Positions 41,462-51,293 are shown, counted from the first letter of the stretch. The stretch is 64,000 nucleotides of DNA from Azoarcus sp031555955 (GCA_031555955.1 JAVBTY010000025.1:1-64000), one strand, 5' to 3'. Program-made: numbers and translations. Notes: generated by a model not told the origin, from the letters alone.

Positions 41462-44017
41462 ATGGAATTTGCAGCACATATCCGGGGAAAGGATAAACAA
41501 CGGCAAGAGCTTTCCGTGCATCTGCGTGAGGTGGCTGCTATTGCCGCGGAGACCGCTGAAAAAATCGGACTGGCCCCTGCGGGGCGGGTGGCTGGTCTGG
41601 CGCATGATCTTGGCAAGTACAGCGCTGCTTTTCAGATCTATATCCTCTCGGCGGAAGGGCTGCTTGATCCGGACAGGGACGATGAGTGGGTCGATGCCCG
41701 CCGCCTGAAGGGAAAAATCGATCATTCCAGCGCGGGCGCGCAATGGATCTGGCAGGCACTGGGTATTCAGGCGCAGCCGCCGCGCAACAGCGAAGAGAAG
41801 ATGCGGCTGCTCGCGGCGCAAATGCTGGCGCTGACCGCGGCTTCGCACCACGGAGGGCTGATCGACTGCGTTGCTCCTGGCGTGCAGCAGGCAGGGCAGG
41901 ACGGCTTTACGCGCCGCATCGGGAAAGACGGTGGAGAGACGCATCTGGAGGAGGTGCGGATGCGGCTGGACGAAGATGTCCGGCGGCTGTTGCAGGAACT
42001 GCTGGCTTCGGAAGAACTGGTCGCATCGGTTCGTGCGCTGCACCAGCGTATTTCCCGCACTGAAAAACAGCACGAAGGCAACAGGGCGATCCTGCAATGC
42101 AAGCTTGGGCTGGCGACGCGTTTTTTATTGAGCAGCCTGGTTGAGGGCGATCACCGAAGCAGCAGCGAATTTGAGAGTCCTGAAACAGTACGGATGCGCG
42201 GAGAGCAGAAGCCGGACTGGCGCGCGCTGGCCACCTTGCTGGAAAACGCTCTCGGAAATTTTTCCTGCAAACCCGGACAGGAAAAAATTCATGCGATCCG
42301 GGCGGATATCGCGGCGCACTGTCTGGCCGCGGCACCCCGCGAGCGGGGCATCTACACGCTGACCGTGCCGACGGGCGGCGGAAAAACCCTGGCCAGCCTG
42401 CGCTTTGCGCTGCACCACGCGCACGAACATGGGCTGGACCGCATCATCTACGTGATCCCTTTCACCTCGATCATCGACCAGAACGCCAGGGTTGTGCGCG
42501 GCATTCTGGAGCCGGAAGGCGTTGCGCCGGAAAGTGTGCTGCTGGAACACCACTCCAACCTGCTGCCGGAAAAACTCACCTGGCGGCACAAGCTGCAGTC
42601 GGAAAACTGGGATGCGCCCGTTATCTACACCACCAGCGTGCAATTGCTGGAAGCGCTGTTCGGCGGGGGTACGCGCAATGCGCGGCGTATGCATGCGCTG
42701 GCGCGCGCGGTGCTGATTTTTGATGAGGTGCAGGCGCTACCGCTCAGATGTGCGCACCTGTTCGCCAATGCACTGAACTTTCTGGTGGAGCAGGCGGGCA
42801 GCAGTGCGGTGCTGTGTACGGCGACGCAGCCGCTGCTGCACGAGATTGATCACGATCACAAAAGTGGCCGGGAAAAGGTGGCCAGTGAAAAAAATGGCGC
42901 GGTACGGCTGGCCCTCGACCATGAACTGATGCCGGATGTGGGAAAACTGTTCGCCGACCTTAAACGGACCGACATCATCAACCGCTGTCGGCCGGGCGGC
43001 TGGAGCCACGAAGCCGCCGCCGCGCTGGCTGTCGATACACAGCGTGAATTCCGCAGCACGCTGTGTATCGTCAACACCCGGGATGCGGCGCGTCAAATAT
43101 TCCAGAACTGCCGCGCGCGAACAGAAACGCCGGTATTCCACCTGAGCACCAGCATGTATCCGGCGCATCGGCGCGAGGTGCTGGACCGGATCAGGGCCCG
43201 GCTGAACGGAAATGAGCCGGTGATCTGCGTCAGCACCCAGCTGATCGAGGCCGGGGTCGATGTCAGCTTTGGCTCGGTGATCCGTTCCATGGCGGGGATG
43301 GATTCCATCGCCCAGGCGGCCGGCCGCTGTAACCGCAATGGCGAACTGGCAACGCCCGCGCCGGTGTTCGTCATCAATCTGGCGCAGGAAAACATGGGGT
43401 TTCTGCCAGAAATCGCTGACGGACAACAGGTCAGTGAGCGCCTGTTTGATGAGTTCGCCAGAGAGCCAGCCCGTTTTCAGAACGATCTTCTGGCCGAACC
43501 GGGCATGCGCAAATATTTTGAGTATTACTTTTTTCGCCGCACGGCATGCATGGGTTATCCGGTTTGTCTGGACCGGATGAGCTTCGCGGAAAAAGATAAT
43601 TCTGATACGACGCTGCTGTCGCTGCTGGGCGGCAATGACCGGGCTGTGAGCGAATACAGGAACAATAACGACGGACAGCCGCCCCCTTACCCGCTGCATC
43701 AGGCATTCCGCACCGCCGCCCAGATTTTCAGGGCGATTGATTCGCCTGCGCAGGGGGTAGTGGTTCGCCACGGCGAAGGGGAAAACATTGTGGCCGGGCT
43801 GAACGGGGAGCAGCATCCGGCGCGGATGAATGAACTGCTGCGCCAGGCGCAGCAGTTCAGCGTGAATCTGTTTGAATATCAGATCAGGGCATTGCAGGCG
43901 GAAGGGGCGCTGCACCAGACGTTATCCGGGATCTGGTATCTTGATCCGGGCTACTATCACCCTGATTCCGGCGTCAGCGCCACGCGATGCGCGCCAATGG
44001 AAACGCAGATGTGGTAG
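41462..44017 (+). CDS. cas3: CRISPR-associated helicase/nuclease Cas3 (subtype I-C)
   Basis: An 851-residue effector nuclease-helicase recruited by the Cascade complex to degrade target DNA. The N-terminal HD nuclease has LAHDLGKYS (HD at 48-49) and DHSSAGAQWIW. The helicase has Walker A TVPTGGGKTLASL (about 300-312), DEVQ (421-424), CTATQP, CVSTQLIEAGVDVSFG and motif VI AQAAGRCNRNG. All catalytic motifs look intact. ATG 41462 is chosen since the I-C family starts with this AHI-RGKDKQ-type sequence; the frame extends upstream only as a shadow of comEC. It heads the operon cas3-cas5-cas8-cas7, with 50 nt before cas5. Confidence 0.95.
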   Translation: MEFAAHIRGKDKQRQELSVHLREVAAIAAETAEKIGLAPAGRVAGLAHDLGKYSAAFQIYILSAEGLLDPDRDDEWVDARRLKGKIDHSSAGAQWIWQALGIQAQPPRNSEEKMRLLAAQMLALTAASHHGGLIDCVAPGVQQAGQDGFTRRIGKDGGETHLEEVRMRLDEDVRRLLQELLASEELVASVRALHQRISRTEKQHEGNRAILQCKLGLATRFLLSSLVEGDHRSSSEFESPETVRMRGEQKPDWRALATLLENALGNFSCKPGQEKIHAIRADIAAHCLAAAPRERGIYTLTVPTGGGKTLASLRFALHHAHEHGLDRIIYVIPFTSIIDQNARVVRGILEPEGVAPESVLLEHHSNLLPEKLTWRHKLQSENWDAPVIYTTSVQLLEALFGGGTRNARRMHALARAVLIFDEVQALPLRCAHLFANALNFLVEQAGSSAVLCTATQPLLHEIDHDHKSGREKVASEKNGAVRLALDHELMPDVGKLFADLKRTDIINRCRPGGWSHEAAAALAVDTQREFRSTLCIVNTRDAARQIFQNCRARTETPVFHLSTSMYPAHRREVLDRIRARLNGNEPVICVSTQLIEAGVDVSFGSVIRSMAGMDSIAQAAGRCNRNGELATPAPVFVINLAQENMGFLPEIADGQQVSERLFDEFAREPARFQNDLLAEPGMRKYFEYYFFRRTACMGYPVCLDRMSFAEKDNSDTTLLSLLGGNDRAVSEYRNNNDGQPPPYPLHQAFRTAAQIFRAIDSPAQGVVVRHGEGENIVAGLNGEQHPARMNELLRQAQQFSVNLFEYQIRALQAEGALHQTLSGIWYLDPGYYHPDSGVSATRCAPMETQMW

Positions 44018-44067
44018 TAGCAGGACGGCTGTCAATAAAAACGCATAAGACTTATCCGGGAGAACCC

Positions 44068-44799
44068 ATGCACGACACCGCCAGAAACACCCTGGAGTTC
44101 AGGGTGCACGCCAGATTCGCCCTGTTTACCGATCCCCTGACGCGCCTCGGCGGCGAAAAATGCTCCTATCACCTGCCGACCTACGAAGCGCTGAAAGGCA
44201 TTGCCAAATCGATCTACTGGAAGCCGACCCTGATCTGGGTGATCGACGCCGTGCGCATCATGAGGCCGGTCCGCACCCAGACCAAGGGCATGAAACCGCT
44301 GGATTACGCCAGCGGCGGCAATACGCTGGCGATCTATACTTTTCTTGCCGATGTCGAATACCAGGTGCGCGCGCATTTTATCTGGAACGAAGCGCGCCCC
44401 GAACTGGCGCGGGACCGTATCGACGGCAAGCACTTCGCCATTGCCCGGCGCAGCCTGGAAAAAGGCGGCCGCCAGGATATTTTTCTCGGCACGCGTGACT
44501 GCCAGGGCTACGTCGAGCCATGCGTCTTCGGTAGTGGCGCCGGGCACTACGATAGTGCTGGCGAGCTGGCCTACGGCCTGATGTTCCATGGCTTTGATTA
44601 CCCGGACGAAACCGGCGGCAGCGATCTCGTCAGCCGCTTCTGGCAGCCTGTATTGCGGAACGGCTACCTCGAATTTCCCGTCCCGGAAGCGTGCGCCATC
44701 CGTAAAACCGTGCGCCCGATGCAGGTCAAGGATTTTGGCTTTGGGGAAAACCTTCAGGACGTGGAAAGCGCCTGCCAGCAATGGGAGGCGGAGCCATGA
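44068..44799 (+). CDS. cas5c: Cas5c (Cas5d) pre-crRNA endonuclease, subtype I-C
   Basis: A 243-residue RAMP protein. In I-C systems Cas5 replaces Cas6 by cutting pre-crRNA and stays bound to the 5' handle in Cascade. Typical sequence: FRVHARFALFTDPLTRLGGEK, ALKGIAKSIYWKPTLIWVID and the Gly-rich VEPCVFGSGAG. ATG 44068 gives the family N-terminus. It lies 50 nt after cas3 and overlaps the start of cas8 by ATGA. Confidence 0.95.
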   Translation: MHDTARNTLEFRVHARFALFTDPLTRLGGEKCSYHLPTYEALKGIAKSIYWKPTLIWVIDAVRIMRPVRTQTKGMKPLDYASGGNTLAIYTFLADVEYQVRAHFIWNEARPELARDRIDGKHFAIARRSLEKGGRQDIFLGTRDCQGYVEPCVFGSGAGHYDSAGELAYGLMFHGFDYPDETGGSDLVSRFWQPVLRNGYLEFPVPEACAIRKTVRPMQVKDFGFGENLQDVESACQQWEAEP

Positions 44800-46766
44800 G
44801 CTGGATACAGCAGCTGTATGAAACCTACGAACAGTGCGCCGGCAGGGAAGCGCCCGGCGGGCAGCCGCTGCTTCCGGTCAGCCATACCGCCCAGCAGGCC
44901 CATGTCGAGGTGTGCATCAATGGCGAAGGCGGTTTTATGTCGGCCCGGGCGCTGTCGCCGCGCGCGGAAACCATTCTTCCCGCAACCGAAAAGTCCGCCG
45001 GGCGCACCAGCGGCGAAGCGGCGCATGCGCTGGCCGACAAAATCCAGTATTGCGCTGGAGACTATTCTGATTTTGGCGGGAAAAAGGCTTCGTACTTCGA
45101 AGGTTATATCGCGCAGCTGCGCGGCTGGTGCGCATCGCCGCACGGGCATCCCAAGGCGTGGGCCGTGCTGCGCTATCTCGAAAAAGGCACGCTGGTCGCT
45201 GATCTGCTGGAGTCCGGGGTGCTGCATGCCCGCGATGGGGTACTGCTGACCGCCTGGGATGGCGGCGAAGAGGGCAGAGAAGGAAAGAGCAGGGAAATAC
45301 CCGATATCTTCCGCCAGCTCACACCCAAAAACGAAAAGGGCGTCAAGGTGCAGGATCAGGGCGATGCCTTGGTGCGCTGGCGCGTTGTCATGTCCGGCGA
45401 TCCGCAGGATCAGACCTGGCTTGATGGCAGCCTGTACCAGGCATGGCTGGATTACGATGCCTCCAACAGGCAGCTGCGTGGTGTGTGCATGTCCCGGGGC
45501 GAAGAAACGGCCATTGCCGAACAGCATCCGGCCAAACTGCGTCATGGTGGCGACAAGGCCAAGCTGATCTCCTCCAACGACACTACCGGTTATACCTTTC
45601 GCGGCCGTTTCGAGGAGGCCGATCAGGCCTGCACCGTTGGTTTCGACGTTACGCAAAAAGCCCATAACGCCTTGCGCTGGCTGCTTTCCGACAAAAAACG
45701 CACCTTCCAGAATGGCGAACAGGCCATCGTCGGCTGGGAAACCGCGGGTCATGAAATTCCCAGTCCCCTGCACGCCAGCGATGAATTTATCGACGATGAA
45801 GAGATGCTGCCCGAAGGCCCCGACGCCGGGCGTCAGGATGCCGGGCGGATTTTCGCCCAACGGCTGAAGCGCAGGATCGCCGGATACCAGAGCGTGCTTG
45901 GATCCGCCGCCCGCGTGGTCGTCATGGCGCTTGACGCCGCTACGCCCGGGCGCATGGCTATCGTCTATTACCGCGAGCTGACCGGCAGTGAATTTCTGGC
46001 CCGTCTGGATGCCTGGCACGCCGGTTTTGCCTGGCCGCAGCGTTACGGCAAAGAACGCAGCTTTATCGGCGCGCCTGCGCCACACGATATTGCCGCAGCC
46101 GCATTCGGGCACGATGTGGTGGGGCAGGACAAAAAGCGCAAGCTGCTCAAGGCCACGGTCGAGCGGCTGCTGCCCTGCATCATCGATGGCGTTCCGCTGC
46201 CGCGCGATCTTTTGCAGTGTGCGCTCAATCGCGCCACCCACCCGCAATCAATGCCGCGCTGGGAATGGAACAAGGTTCTGGGCATTGCCTGCAGTCTTTA
46301 TAAAGGATCGCATCCACAGGAGAACTATCAGATGGCTCTGGAAACAGAACGCACCACGCGTGATTATCTGTACGGCCGACTGCTGGCCGTGGCCGACCGG
46401 CTGGAAGGGCTGGCGCTGTACGTGGCCAATGAAACGCGTGACACCAGCGCGGCGAAGCTGCTGCCGCGTTTTGCCGCGCATCCCTACCTTACCTGGGCGC
46501 AGCTGGAAATCGCCCTGAATCCGTACAAATCGCGCCTGCGCGCCAAACGTCCAGGGATGCTGCAGGATCTCGAGAAGCTCCAGCAGCACATCATGGCGAC
46601 CTTTCAGGGCGATGAATTCCGCGATGACAGCAGGCTTAGCGGCGAATTTCTGCTGGCCTACCATTGCCAGAGCCAGGCGCTATGGGATCTGTGGAAAAAA
46701 GACGGCAATGCCGCCGCCGGTGATTCTGATTCTGCCGGGACATCATCAACTTTGAACGGAAAATAA
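44796..46766 (+). CDS. cas8c: Cas8c (Csd1) large Cascade subunit, subtype I-C
   Basis: A 656-residue Csd1-family protein, the large subunit that recognises the PAM and recruits Cas3. It begins MSWIQQLYETYEQC, a typical N-terminus, and contains SSNDTTGYTFRGRF, VGFDVTQKAHNALRWLL and GLALYVANETRDTSAAKL. Length is slightly above the usual 570-650. In I-C systems an internal start in cas8 also yields the small subunit Cas11; the C-terminal 120 residues here are helical and fit that. It overlaps cas5c by 4 nt and lies 13 nt before cas7c. Confidence 0.94.
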   Translation: MSWIQQLYETYEQCAGREAPGGQPLLPVSHTAQQAHVEVCINGEGGFMSARALSPRAETILPATEKSAGRTSGEAAHALADKIQYCAGDYSDFGGKKASYFEGYIAQLRGWCASPHGHPKAWAVLRYLEKGTLVADLLESGVLHARDGVLLTAWDGGEEGREGKSREIPDIFRQLTPKNEKGVKVQDQGDALVRWRVVMSGDPQDQTWLDGSLYQAWLDYDASNRQLRGVCMSRGEETAIAEQHPAKLRHGGDKAKLISSNDTTGYTFRGRFEEADQACTVGFDVTQKAHNALRWLLSDKKRTFQNGEQAIVGWETAGHEIPSPLHASDEFIDDEEMLPEGPDAGRQDAGRIFAQRLKRRIAGYQSVLGSAARVVVMALDAATPGRMAIVYYRELTGSEFLARLDAWHAGFAWPQRYGKERSFIGAPAPHDIAAAAFGHDVVGQDKKRKLLKATVERLLPCIIDGVPLPRDLLQCALNRATHPQSMPRWEWNKVLGIACSLYKGSHPQENYQMALETERTTRDYLYGRLLAVADRLEGLALYVANETRDTSAAKLLPRFAAHPYLTWAQLEIALNPYKSRLRAKRPGMLQDLEKLQQHIMATFQGDEFRDDSRLSGEFLLAYHCQSQALWDLWKKDGNAAAGDSDSAGTSSTLNGK

Positions 46767-46779
46767 GAGGCATTCACCC

Positions 46780-47673
46780 ATGAGTACTCCACTGAGCCAG
46801 AAAATCGACTTCGCCGTCATCCTGCGAGTCGCCAACGCCAATCCCAACGGTGATCCGCTCAACGGCAACCGTCCGCGCGCGGGTTACGACGGCTATGGCG
46901 AAATCACCGATGTCTGCCTGAAGCGCAAACTGCGTGACCGTCTGCAGGAGCTGGGCGAAGCTATCTTCGTACAGTCTGATGACCGCAAAAACGATGACGC
47001 CAGAAGTCTGCAATCCCGCGCCAGCGCCGTACTTGGTGAGAAGCTTGGTTCGGACGAAACCCGTCAGATCGCGTGCAGCACCTGGTTCGACGTACGCGCT
47101 TTCGGACAGCTTTTCGCTTACAAGGCGCCGAAAAAGAAAGCCGCCAAAAAAGGCGAAAGCGAAGAGGGCGCCAGTGAAGGCGACAGCGGCATTTCCATCG
47201 CTATCCGTGGTCCGGTCACCGTTCAGTCCGCTTTTAGTCTGCAGCCGGTCGAGATTACCAGCACCCAGATCACCAAAAGCGTTAGCGGCGAAGATCCCAA
47301 AGAGGGCAAAAACCGCGCCTCCGACACCATGGGCATGAAGCACCGTGTCGATCAGGCAATCTATGCTTTCTACGGCAGCATGAACCCGCAACTGGCGGAG
47401 CGCACAGCTTTTTCCGATGAGGATGCCGGAAAAATCAAGGCGGCGTTGCCACGGCTGTTCGAAAACGATGCGTCGTCCGCCAGACCGGAAGGCAGCATGG
47501 AGGTGCTCAAGGTCATATGGTGGCAGCATGGCAGCAAGGCCGGACAGTATTCTTCGGCCAAGGTGCACCAGTCGCTGCGTGAGCGGCTGAGCGCCCAGGA
47601 TGGCAGCTTCAGCGAAGAAGAGCTGAAAAACGCCTTGTCCGGGCTGAAACCTGAAATTATCCCCGGGTTTTGA
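46780..47673 (+). CDS. cas7c: Cas7c (Csd2) Cascade backbone subunit, subtype I-C
   Basis: A 297-residue RAMP protein that polymerises along the crRNA. The family motif RVANANPNGDPLNGNRPR (about 14-31) is clear, as is DVRAFGQLFAYK. A Lys/Glu-rich loop (KKKAAKKGESEEGASEGDSG) is a lineage-specific insertion near residues 115-135. It is the last gene of the operon. The next gene (47765) is an unrelated hydrolase, and there are no cas4, cas1 or cas2 genes and no repeats in the 91-nt gap. Confidence 0.95.
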   Translation: MSTPLSQKIDFAVILRVANANPNGDPLNGNRPRAGYDGYGEITDVCLKRKLRDRLQELGEAIFVQSDDRKNDDARSLQSRASAVLGEKLGSDETRQIACSTWFDVRAFGQLFAYKAPKKKAAKKGESEEGASEGDSGISIAIRGPVTVQSAFSLQPVEITSTQITKSVSGEDPKEGKNRASDTMGMKHRVDQAIYAFYGSMNPQLAERTAFSDEDAGKIKAALPRLFENDASSARPEGSMEVLKVIWWQHGSKAGQYSSAKVHQSLRERLSAQDGSFSEEELKNALSGLKPEIIPGF

Positions 47674-47764
47674 TAGCCGCACGACGGATGGAGAGTAGCC
47701 GCAGGTTGCGCTCCGTCCCGCGTGGCGGGTTGCCCGTTCTGGATGCCAGACGCCGGGAGCTGTC

Positions 47765-48457
47765 ATGACCGGGGTCGTGATTCTCCCCGGACTGGATGGC
47801 GCGGCGGTTCTTCGGGAACCGTTCTGCGCGCATCTGCGGAGGCTGGGCGTTCCGGCGCGGGCGATTGCTTATCCGGCCGATCTGGCGTCCGGTTACGGGG
47901 AACTGGAATCTTTCGTCCGGCCCCGGCTGCCTGCGGACCGGCCGTTCGTGCTGCTGGGCGAATCCTTTTCCGGACCGCTGGCGATCCGGATCGCCGCCCG
48001 CGCTCCGGCCGGGCTTGCCGGGCTGGTTCTTTCCACGACTTTCGCCGGATCGCCCGTACCGCTGTCCCGGCTGCTGGCGGCGCTGGCCCGGTTCGCGCCC
48101 GCCCGGCTGCCGGAGGTTGCGCTGTCGTGGCTGCTGCTGGGCCGCCAGACTACGCCGGAACAGCTGTGTTCCATGCGGGATGTGCTTGGCGCGGTCAGCC
48201 CCGCCGTGCTCCGTGCAAGGGCCGTCGCCGCCCTGCAGGCCGATGTCGCGGCGCTGCTTCCAGCGGTTTCCGTCCCGGCGCTCTGTCTGCGGGCGACGCA
48301 TGACCGTCTGCTGGCCGGATCTGCCCAGCGTGCGCTTATGAACGGCCTGCCCCGTGCCCGCATGCTTGAGGCGCCAGGGCCGCATTGCCTGCTGCAAACG
48401 GCTGCCGGGCTGTGCGCCCGGGCGGTTGCGGATTTCTGCGCGGATCTGGTTCCCTGA
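47765..48457 (+). CDS. alpha/beta hydrolase
   Basis: A 230-residue alpha/beta-hydrolase-fold enzyme. It opens VVILPGLDGAAVLREPF (oxyanion region). The nucleophile elbow is GESFSG near residue 63, the acid probably the Asp in ATHDRLL, and the catalytic His in GPHCLL near the C-terminus, so the triad is complete. The substrate is unknown. It lies just downstream of the cas operon but has its own direction-matched spacing of 91 nt. Confidence 0.82.
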   Translation: MTGVVILPGLDGAAVLREPFCAHLRRLGVPARAIAYPADLASGYGELESFVRPRLPADRPFVLLGESFSGPLAIRIAARAPAGLAGLVLSTTFAGSPVPLSRLLAALARFAPARLPEVALSWLLLGRQTTPEQLCSMRDVLGAVSPAVLRARAVAALQADVAALLPAVSVPALCLRATHDRLLAGSAQRALMNGLPRARMLEAPGPHCLLQTAAGLCARAVADFCADLVP

Positions 48458-48570
48458 CTGCCCGCCTGTATTGATGCCTGCCTGCCGCCCATGGCGCGCG
48501 GATGTGGCTGCGGCAGACGGGGGGCTGCTACACTCGCGCGGCCATTGCCGATGGAGCGCGCCGAACCGTC

Positions 48571-49494
48571 ATGAGCCTGCTTTCCGCCCTGCGCCGCCTG
48601 TTCGCGCCCGCGCCGCAGCCCGCCGCACCCGAGCCGCCCGCCGCGCAGCCGCGCCTGCGCAGCGTGCAGTGCATTGGCCCGCATGGACTGCACCGCATGG
48701 CGTATGCCGAATGGGGCGATCCGCGCAACCCGCGGGTGCTGGCGTGCGTGCACGGGCTGACGCGCAACGGGCGCGATTTTGACGATTTCGCGCGCGCCAT
48801 GAGCGGGCATTACCGCATCGTCTGCCCCGATGTCGCGGGCCGTGGCCGCAGCGACTGGCTGGGGGTGAAAGAGGATTACGGCTTTCCGCTTTACATCGCC
48901 GACATGGTGACGCTGATCGCGCGGCTGGACGCGGACGAGGTGCATTGGGTCGGCACCTCGATGGGCGGGCTCATCGGCATGATGCTCGCGGGCCTGCCCC
49001 ATTCGCCCGTTACGCGTCTGGTGCTGAACGATATTGGCCCGGCGATTACCGCCGCCGCGCTGCGGCGCATTGGCGAATACGTGGGTAACGCGCCGGAGTT
49101 CGCGGCGATGGAGGCGGTTGAAGCCTATCTGCGCGAGGTGAATGCCTCCTTCGGCCCGCTCACCGCCGCGCAATGGCGGCACCTTGCCCGGTATTCGGCG
49201 GGGCCGGCCGAAGGTGGTTTCGCGATGCTGTACGACCCGGGTATTGGCGATGTTTTCCGCCAGACGCCGCTCATCGCGGATATCGACCTGTGGCAGGTTT
49301 ACGACCGCATCGCCTGCCCGGTGCTGGCCGTGCGCGGCGCGCAGTCCGATCTGCTCGAACCCGCCGTGCTGCGTGCAATGACGGAGCGCGGGCCGCGCGC
49401 GCGGGCGGTGGAATTCGCGGGCGTCGGCCATGCGCCGATGCTGATGGACGAGGCGCAGATCGCCGCGGTGCGGGCGTTTCTGCTCGAACCGTGA
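48571..49494 (+). CDS. alpha/beta hydrolase (esterase/peptidase-like)
   Basis: A 307-residue alpha/beta hydrolase. After a Pro/Ala-rich N-terminal 30 residues come LACVHGLTRNGRDFDDF (oxyanion loop HG), PDVAGRGRSDW, the nucleophile elbow WVGTSMGGLIG (about residues 127-137) and the catalytic His in GVGHAPML near the end. The lid region is at about 150-215. Substrate unknown. It precedes the DUF599 gene by 16 nt and may share its mRNA. Confidence 0.85.
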   Translation: MSLLSALRRLFAPAPQPAAPEPPAAQPRLRSVQCIGPHGLHRMAYAEWGDPRNPRVLACVHGLTRNGRDFDDFARAMSGHYRIVCPDVAGRGRSDWLGVKEDYGFPLYIADMVTLIARLDADEVHWVGTSMGGLIGMMLAGLPHSPVTRLVLNDIGPAITAAALRRIGEYVGNAPEFAAMEAVEAYLREVNASFGPLTAAQWRHLARYSAGPAEGGFAMLYDPGIGDVFRQTPLIADIDLWQVYDRIACPVLAVRGAQSDLLEPAVLRAMTERGPRARAVEFAGVGHAPMLMDEAQIAAVRAFLLEP

Positions 49495-49510
49495 CGGAAA
49501 AAAGCGGGCA

Positions 49511-50206
49511 ATGAACATACTCGACAGTCTTTTCTCCACCGCCTCCGCGCTCGATGCGGTCGCGCTGCTGTGGTTTCTTTCCGCCTGGGTGGGCTACGGC
49601 TGGTTTTCCGAGCGCAGCCGCTGGGCCGGGGGCGGGCTGCAGGGTGTCAGCCGCCGCTACCGCATGGACTGGGCGCGGCAGCTGCTCGGGCGCGAGATGC
49701 GCATGGCCGACGCCGCCCTGGTCGGCAACCTGATGCAGAGCGTGTCTTTTTACGCCAACACCACGATTTACGTCATTGCCGGGCTGCTCGCCCTGCTCGG
49801 CACGCTCGACCAGGTGATGGGCCTTGCCGCCGACCTGCCTTTTGCCCGCCAGACCAGCCGCACGCTGTGGGAGCTGAAGCTGATCGTGCTGCTGGGCGTT
49901 TTCGTCGTCGCCTATTTCAAGTTCACCTGGTCGATCCGCCAGTTCAACCTGCTTTCCATCCTGATCGGCTGCAGCCCGAACAGCATGGAAGACGCCGAGG
50001 CCGAAGCCGCGGCGCAGCGCCTCGGAACCATCAACTCCCTGGCGGGCGACGAGTTTAACCGCGGCATCCGCGCCTACTATTTCGGCCTTGCCGCCGTCAC
50101 CTGGTTTATCCAGCCGTGGTTTTTCATCACGCTCACCACGGCCATTGTGATCGTGCTGTACCGGCGCGATTTCGTTTCGCCCACGCTGGCGGCGCTGAAG
50201 TCCTGA
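49511..50206 (+). CDS. DUF599 membrane protein
   Basis: A 231-residue inner-membrane protein of the DUF599 family. Hydrophobic segments occur at about 10-32, 78-100, 118-140 and 185-218. Family signatures are MADAALVGNLMQSVSFYANTT and FKFTWSIRQFNLLSILIG. No function is known. It follows the alpha/beta hydrolase closely. Confidence 0.85.
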   Translation: MNILDSLFSTASALDAVALLWFLSAWVGYGWFSERSRWAGGGLQGVSRRYRMDWARQLLGREMRMADAALVGNLMQSVSFYANTTIYVIAGLLALLGTLDQVMGLAADLPFARQTSRTLWELKLIVLLGVFVVAYFKFTWSIRQFNLLSILIGCSPNSMEDAEAEAAAQRLGTINSLAGDEFNRGIRAYYFGLAAVTWFIQPWFFITLTTAIVIVLYRRDFVSPTLAALKS

Positions 50207-50309
50207 AACGGCGTGCTGGCGCAGGGCGGGCGTATTCACAGGCTTGCAGCCCGCCTGTAAAAACGGCTTCGTAGCGGCTGTTCCATATCCCAAAAAGGAG
50301 ACGTACCAG

Positions 50310-51293
50310 ATGTTCAAGGGAATCCGTATCGACAAGGATGAGACCGGCTACCGCGTCGCGCTTGCTGATTTTGACGAAGCCGCGCTGCCCGCGGGCGATG
50401 TCACCGTGCGCGTCGCTTACTCCACCCTCAACTACAAGGACGCGCTGGCGCTTACCGGGAAATCGCCTATCGCGCGTATTTCGCCGCTGATTCCTGGCAT
50501 TGACCTCGCGGGAACGGTGGAGCACAGCGCCCACCCCGATTACCGCGCGGGCGATGCCGTGGTGCTCAACGGCTGGGGTGTGGGCGAAGGCCACTGGGGC
50601 GGGCTGGCGCAGAAAGCGCGGCTGAAAGGCGAGTGGCTGGTGCCGCTGCCCGCCGCCTTCTCGCCGCGCCAGGCGATGGCGATCGGCACCGCCGGTTATA
50701 CCGCGATGCTGTGCGTGCTCGCGCTCGAACGCCACGGCGTGACGCCGGACAAGGGCGAGATTCTCGTTACCGGCGCGGCGGGCGGCGTTGGCAGCGTCGC
50801 CATCTCCGTGCTTGCCCGGCTCGGCTATACCGTTGTTGCCTCCACCGGCCGGGCGGCCGAGGCGGATTACCTGAAAAGCCTCGGTGCGGCCGAAGTGCTC
50901 GACCGCGCGCAGCTCTCCGCGCCCGGAAAGCCGCTCGCCCGGGAACGCTGGGCGGGCGCGGTCGATACCGTTGGCAGCCATACGCTGGCCAACGTATGCG
51001 CGGCGACCCGCTATCGCGGCGTTGTGGCTGCCTGCGGCCTGGCGCAGGGGATGGACCTCCCCGCTTCCGTCGCGCCGTTCATCCTGCGCGGCGTGACCCT
51101 GGCGGGCATCGATAGCGTGATGTGCCCGCGCGCGGAGCGGCTGCTGGCGTGGCAGCGCCTGGCGACGGATCTCGACCCCGCGCACCTCGATCTGATGGTG
51201 CGTGAAATTCCGCTGGCCGAAGCCATCCCCGTGGCCGCCGACCTGATCGCGGGCAAGGTGCGCGGGCGGCTGGTGGTGGATGTAAACCGCTGA
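50310..51293 (+). CDS. acuI: AcuI/YhdH-type acrylyl-CoA reductase (medium-chain dehydrogenase family)
   Basis: A 327-residue NADPH-dependent quinone-oxidoreductase-like protein of the YhdH/AcuI group, which reduces acrylyl-CoA to propionyl-CoA and detoxifies reactive enoyl compounds. Motifs are STLNYKDALALTGK, PGIDLAGTVEHS and the nucleotide-binding VTGAAGGVGSVAISVLA. A good ribosome-binding site (AAGGAG, 50295-50300) fixes ATG 50310. No zinc-binding residues are seen, as expected for this subgroup. It is a single gene between DUF599 and thrC. Confidence 0.9.
   Translation: MFKGIRIDKDETGYRVALADFDEAALPAGDVTVRVAYSTLNYKDALALTGKSPIARISPLIPGIDLAGTVEHSAHPDYRAGDAVVLNGWGVGEGHWGGLAQKARLKGEWLVPLPAAFSPRQAMAIGTAGYTAMLCVLALERHGVTPDKGEILVTGAAGGVGSVAISVLARLGYTVVASTGRAAEADYLKSLGAAEVLDRAQLSAPGKPLARERWAGAVDTVGSHTLANVCAATRYRGVVAACGLAQGMDLPASVAPFILRGVTLAGIDSVMCPRAERLLAWQRLATDLDPAHLDLMVREIPLAEAIPVAADLIAGKVRGRLVVDVNR

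Noticed and set aside
47705..47740. GTTGCGCTCCGTCCCGCG just after cas7c loosely resembles the 5' half of I-C CRISPR repeats
   Set aside because: Only one copy, no second repeat at spacer distance, and the typical repeat end ATTGAAAC is missing. The likeness is explained by chance in GC-rich DNA.
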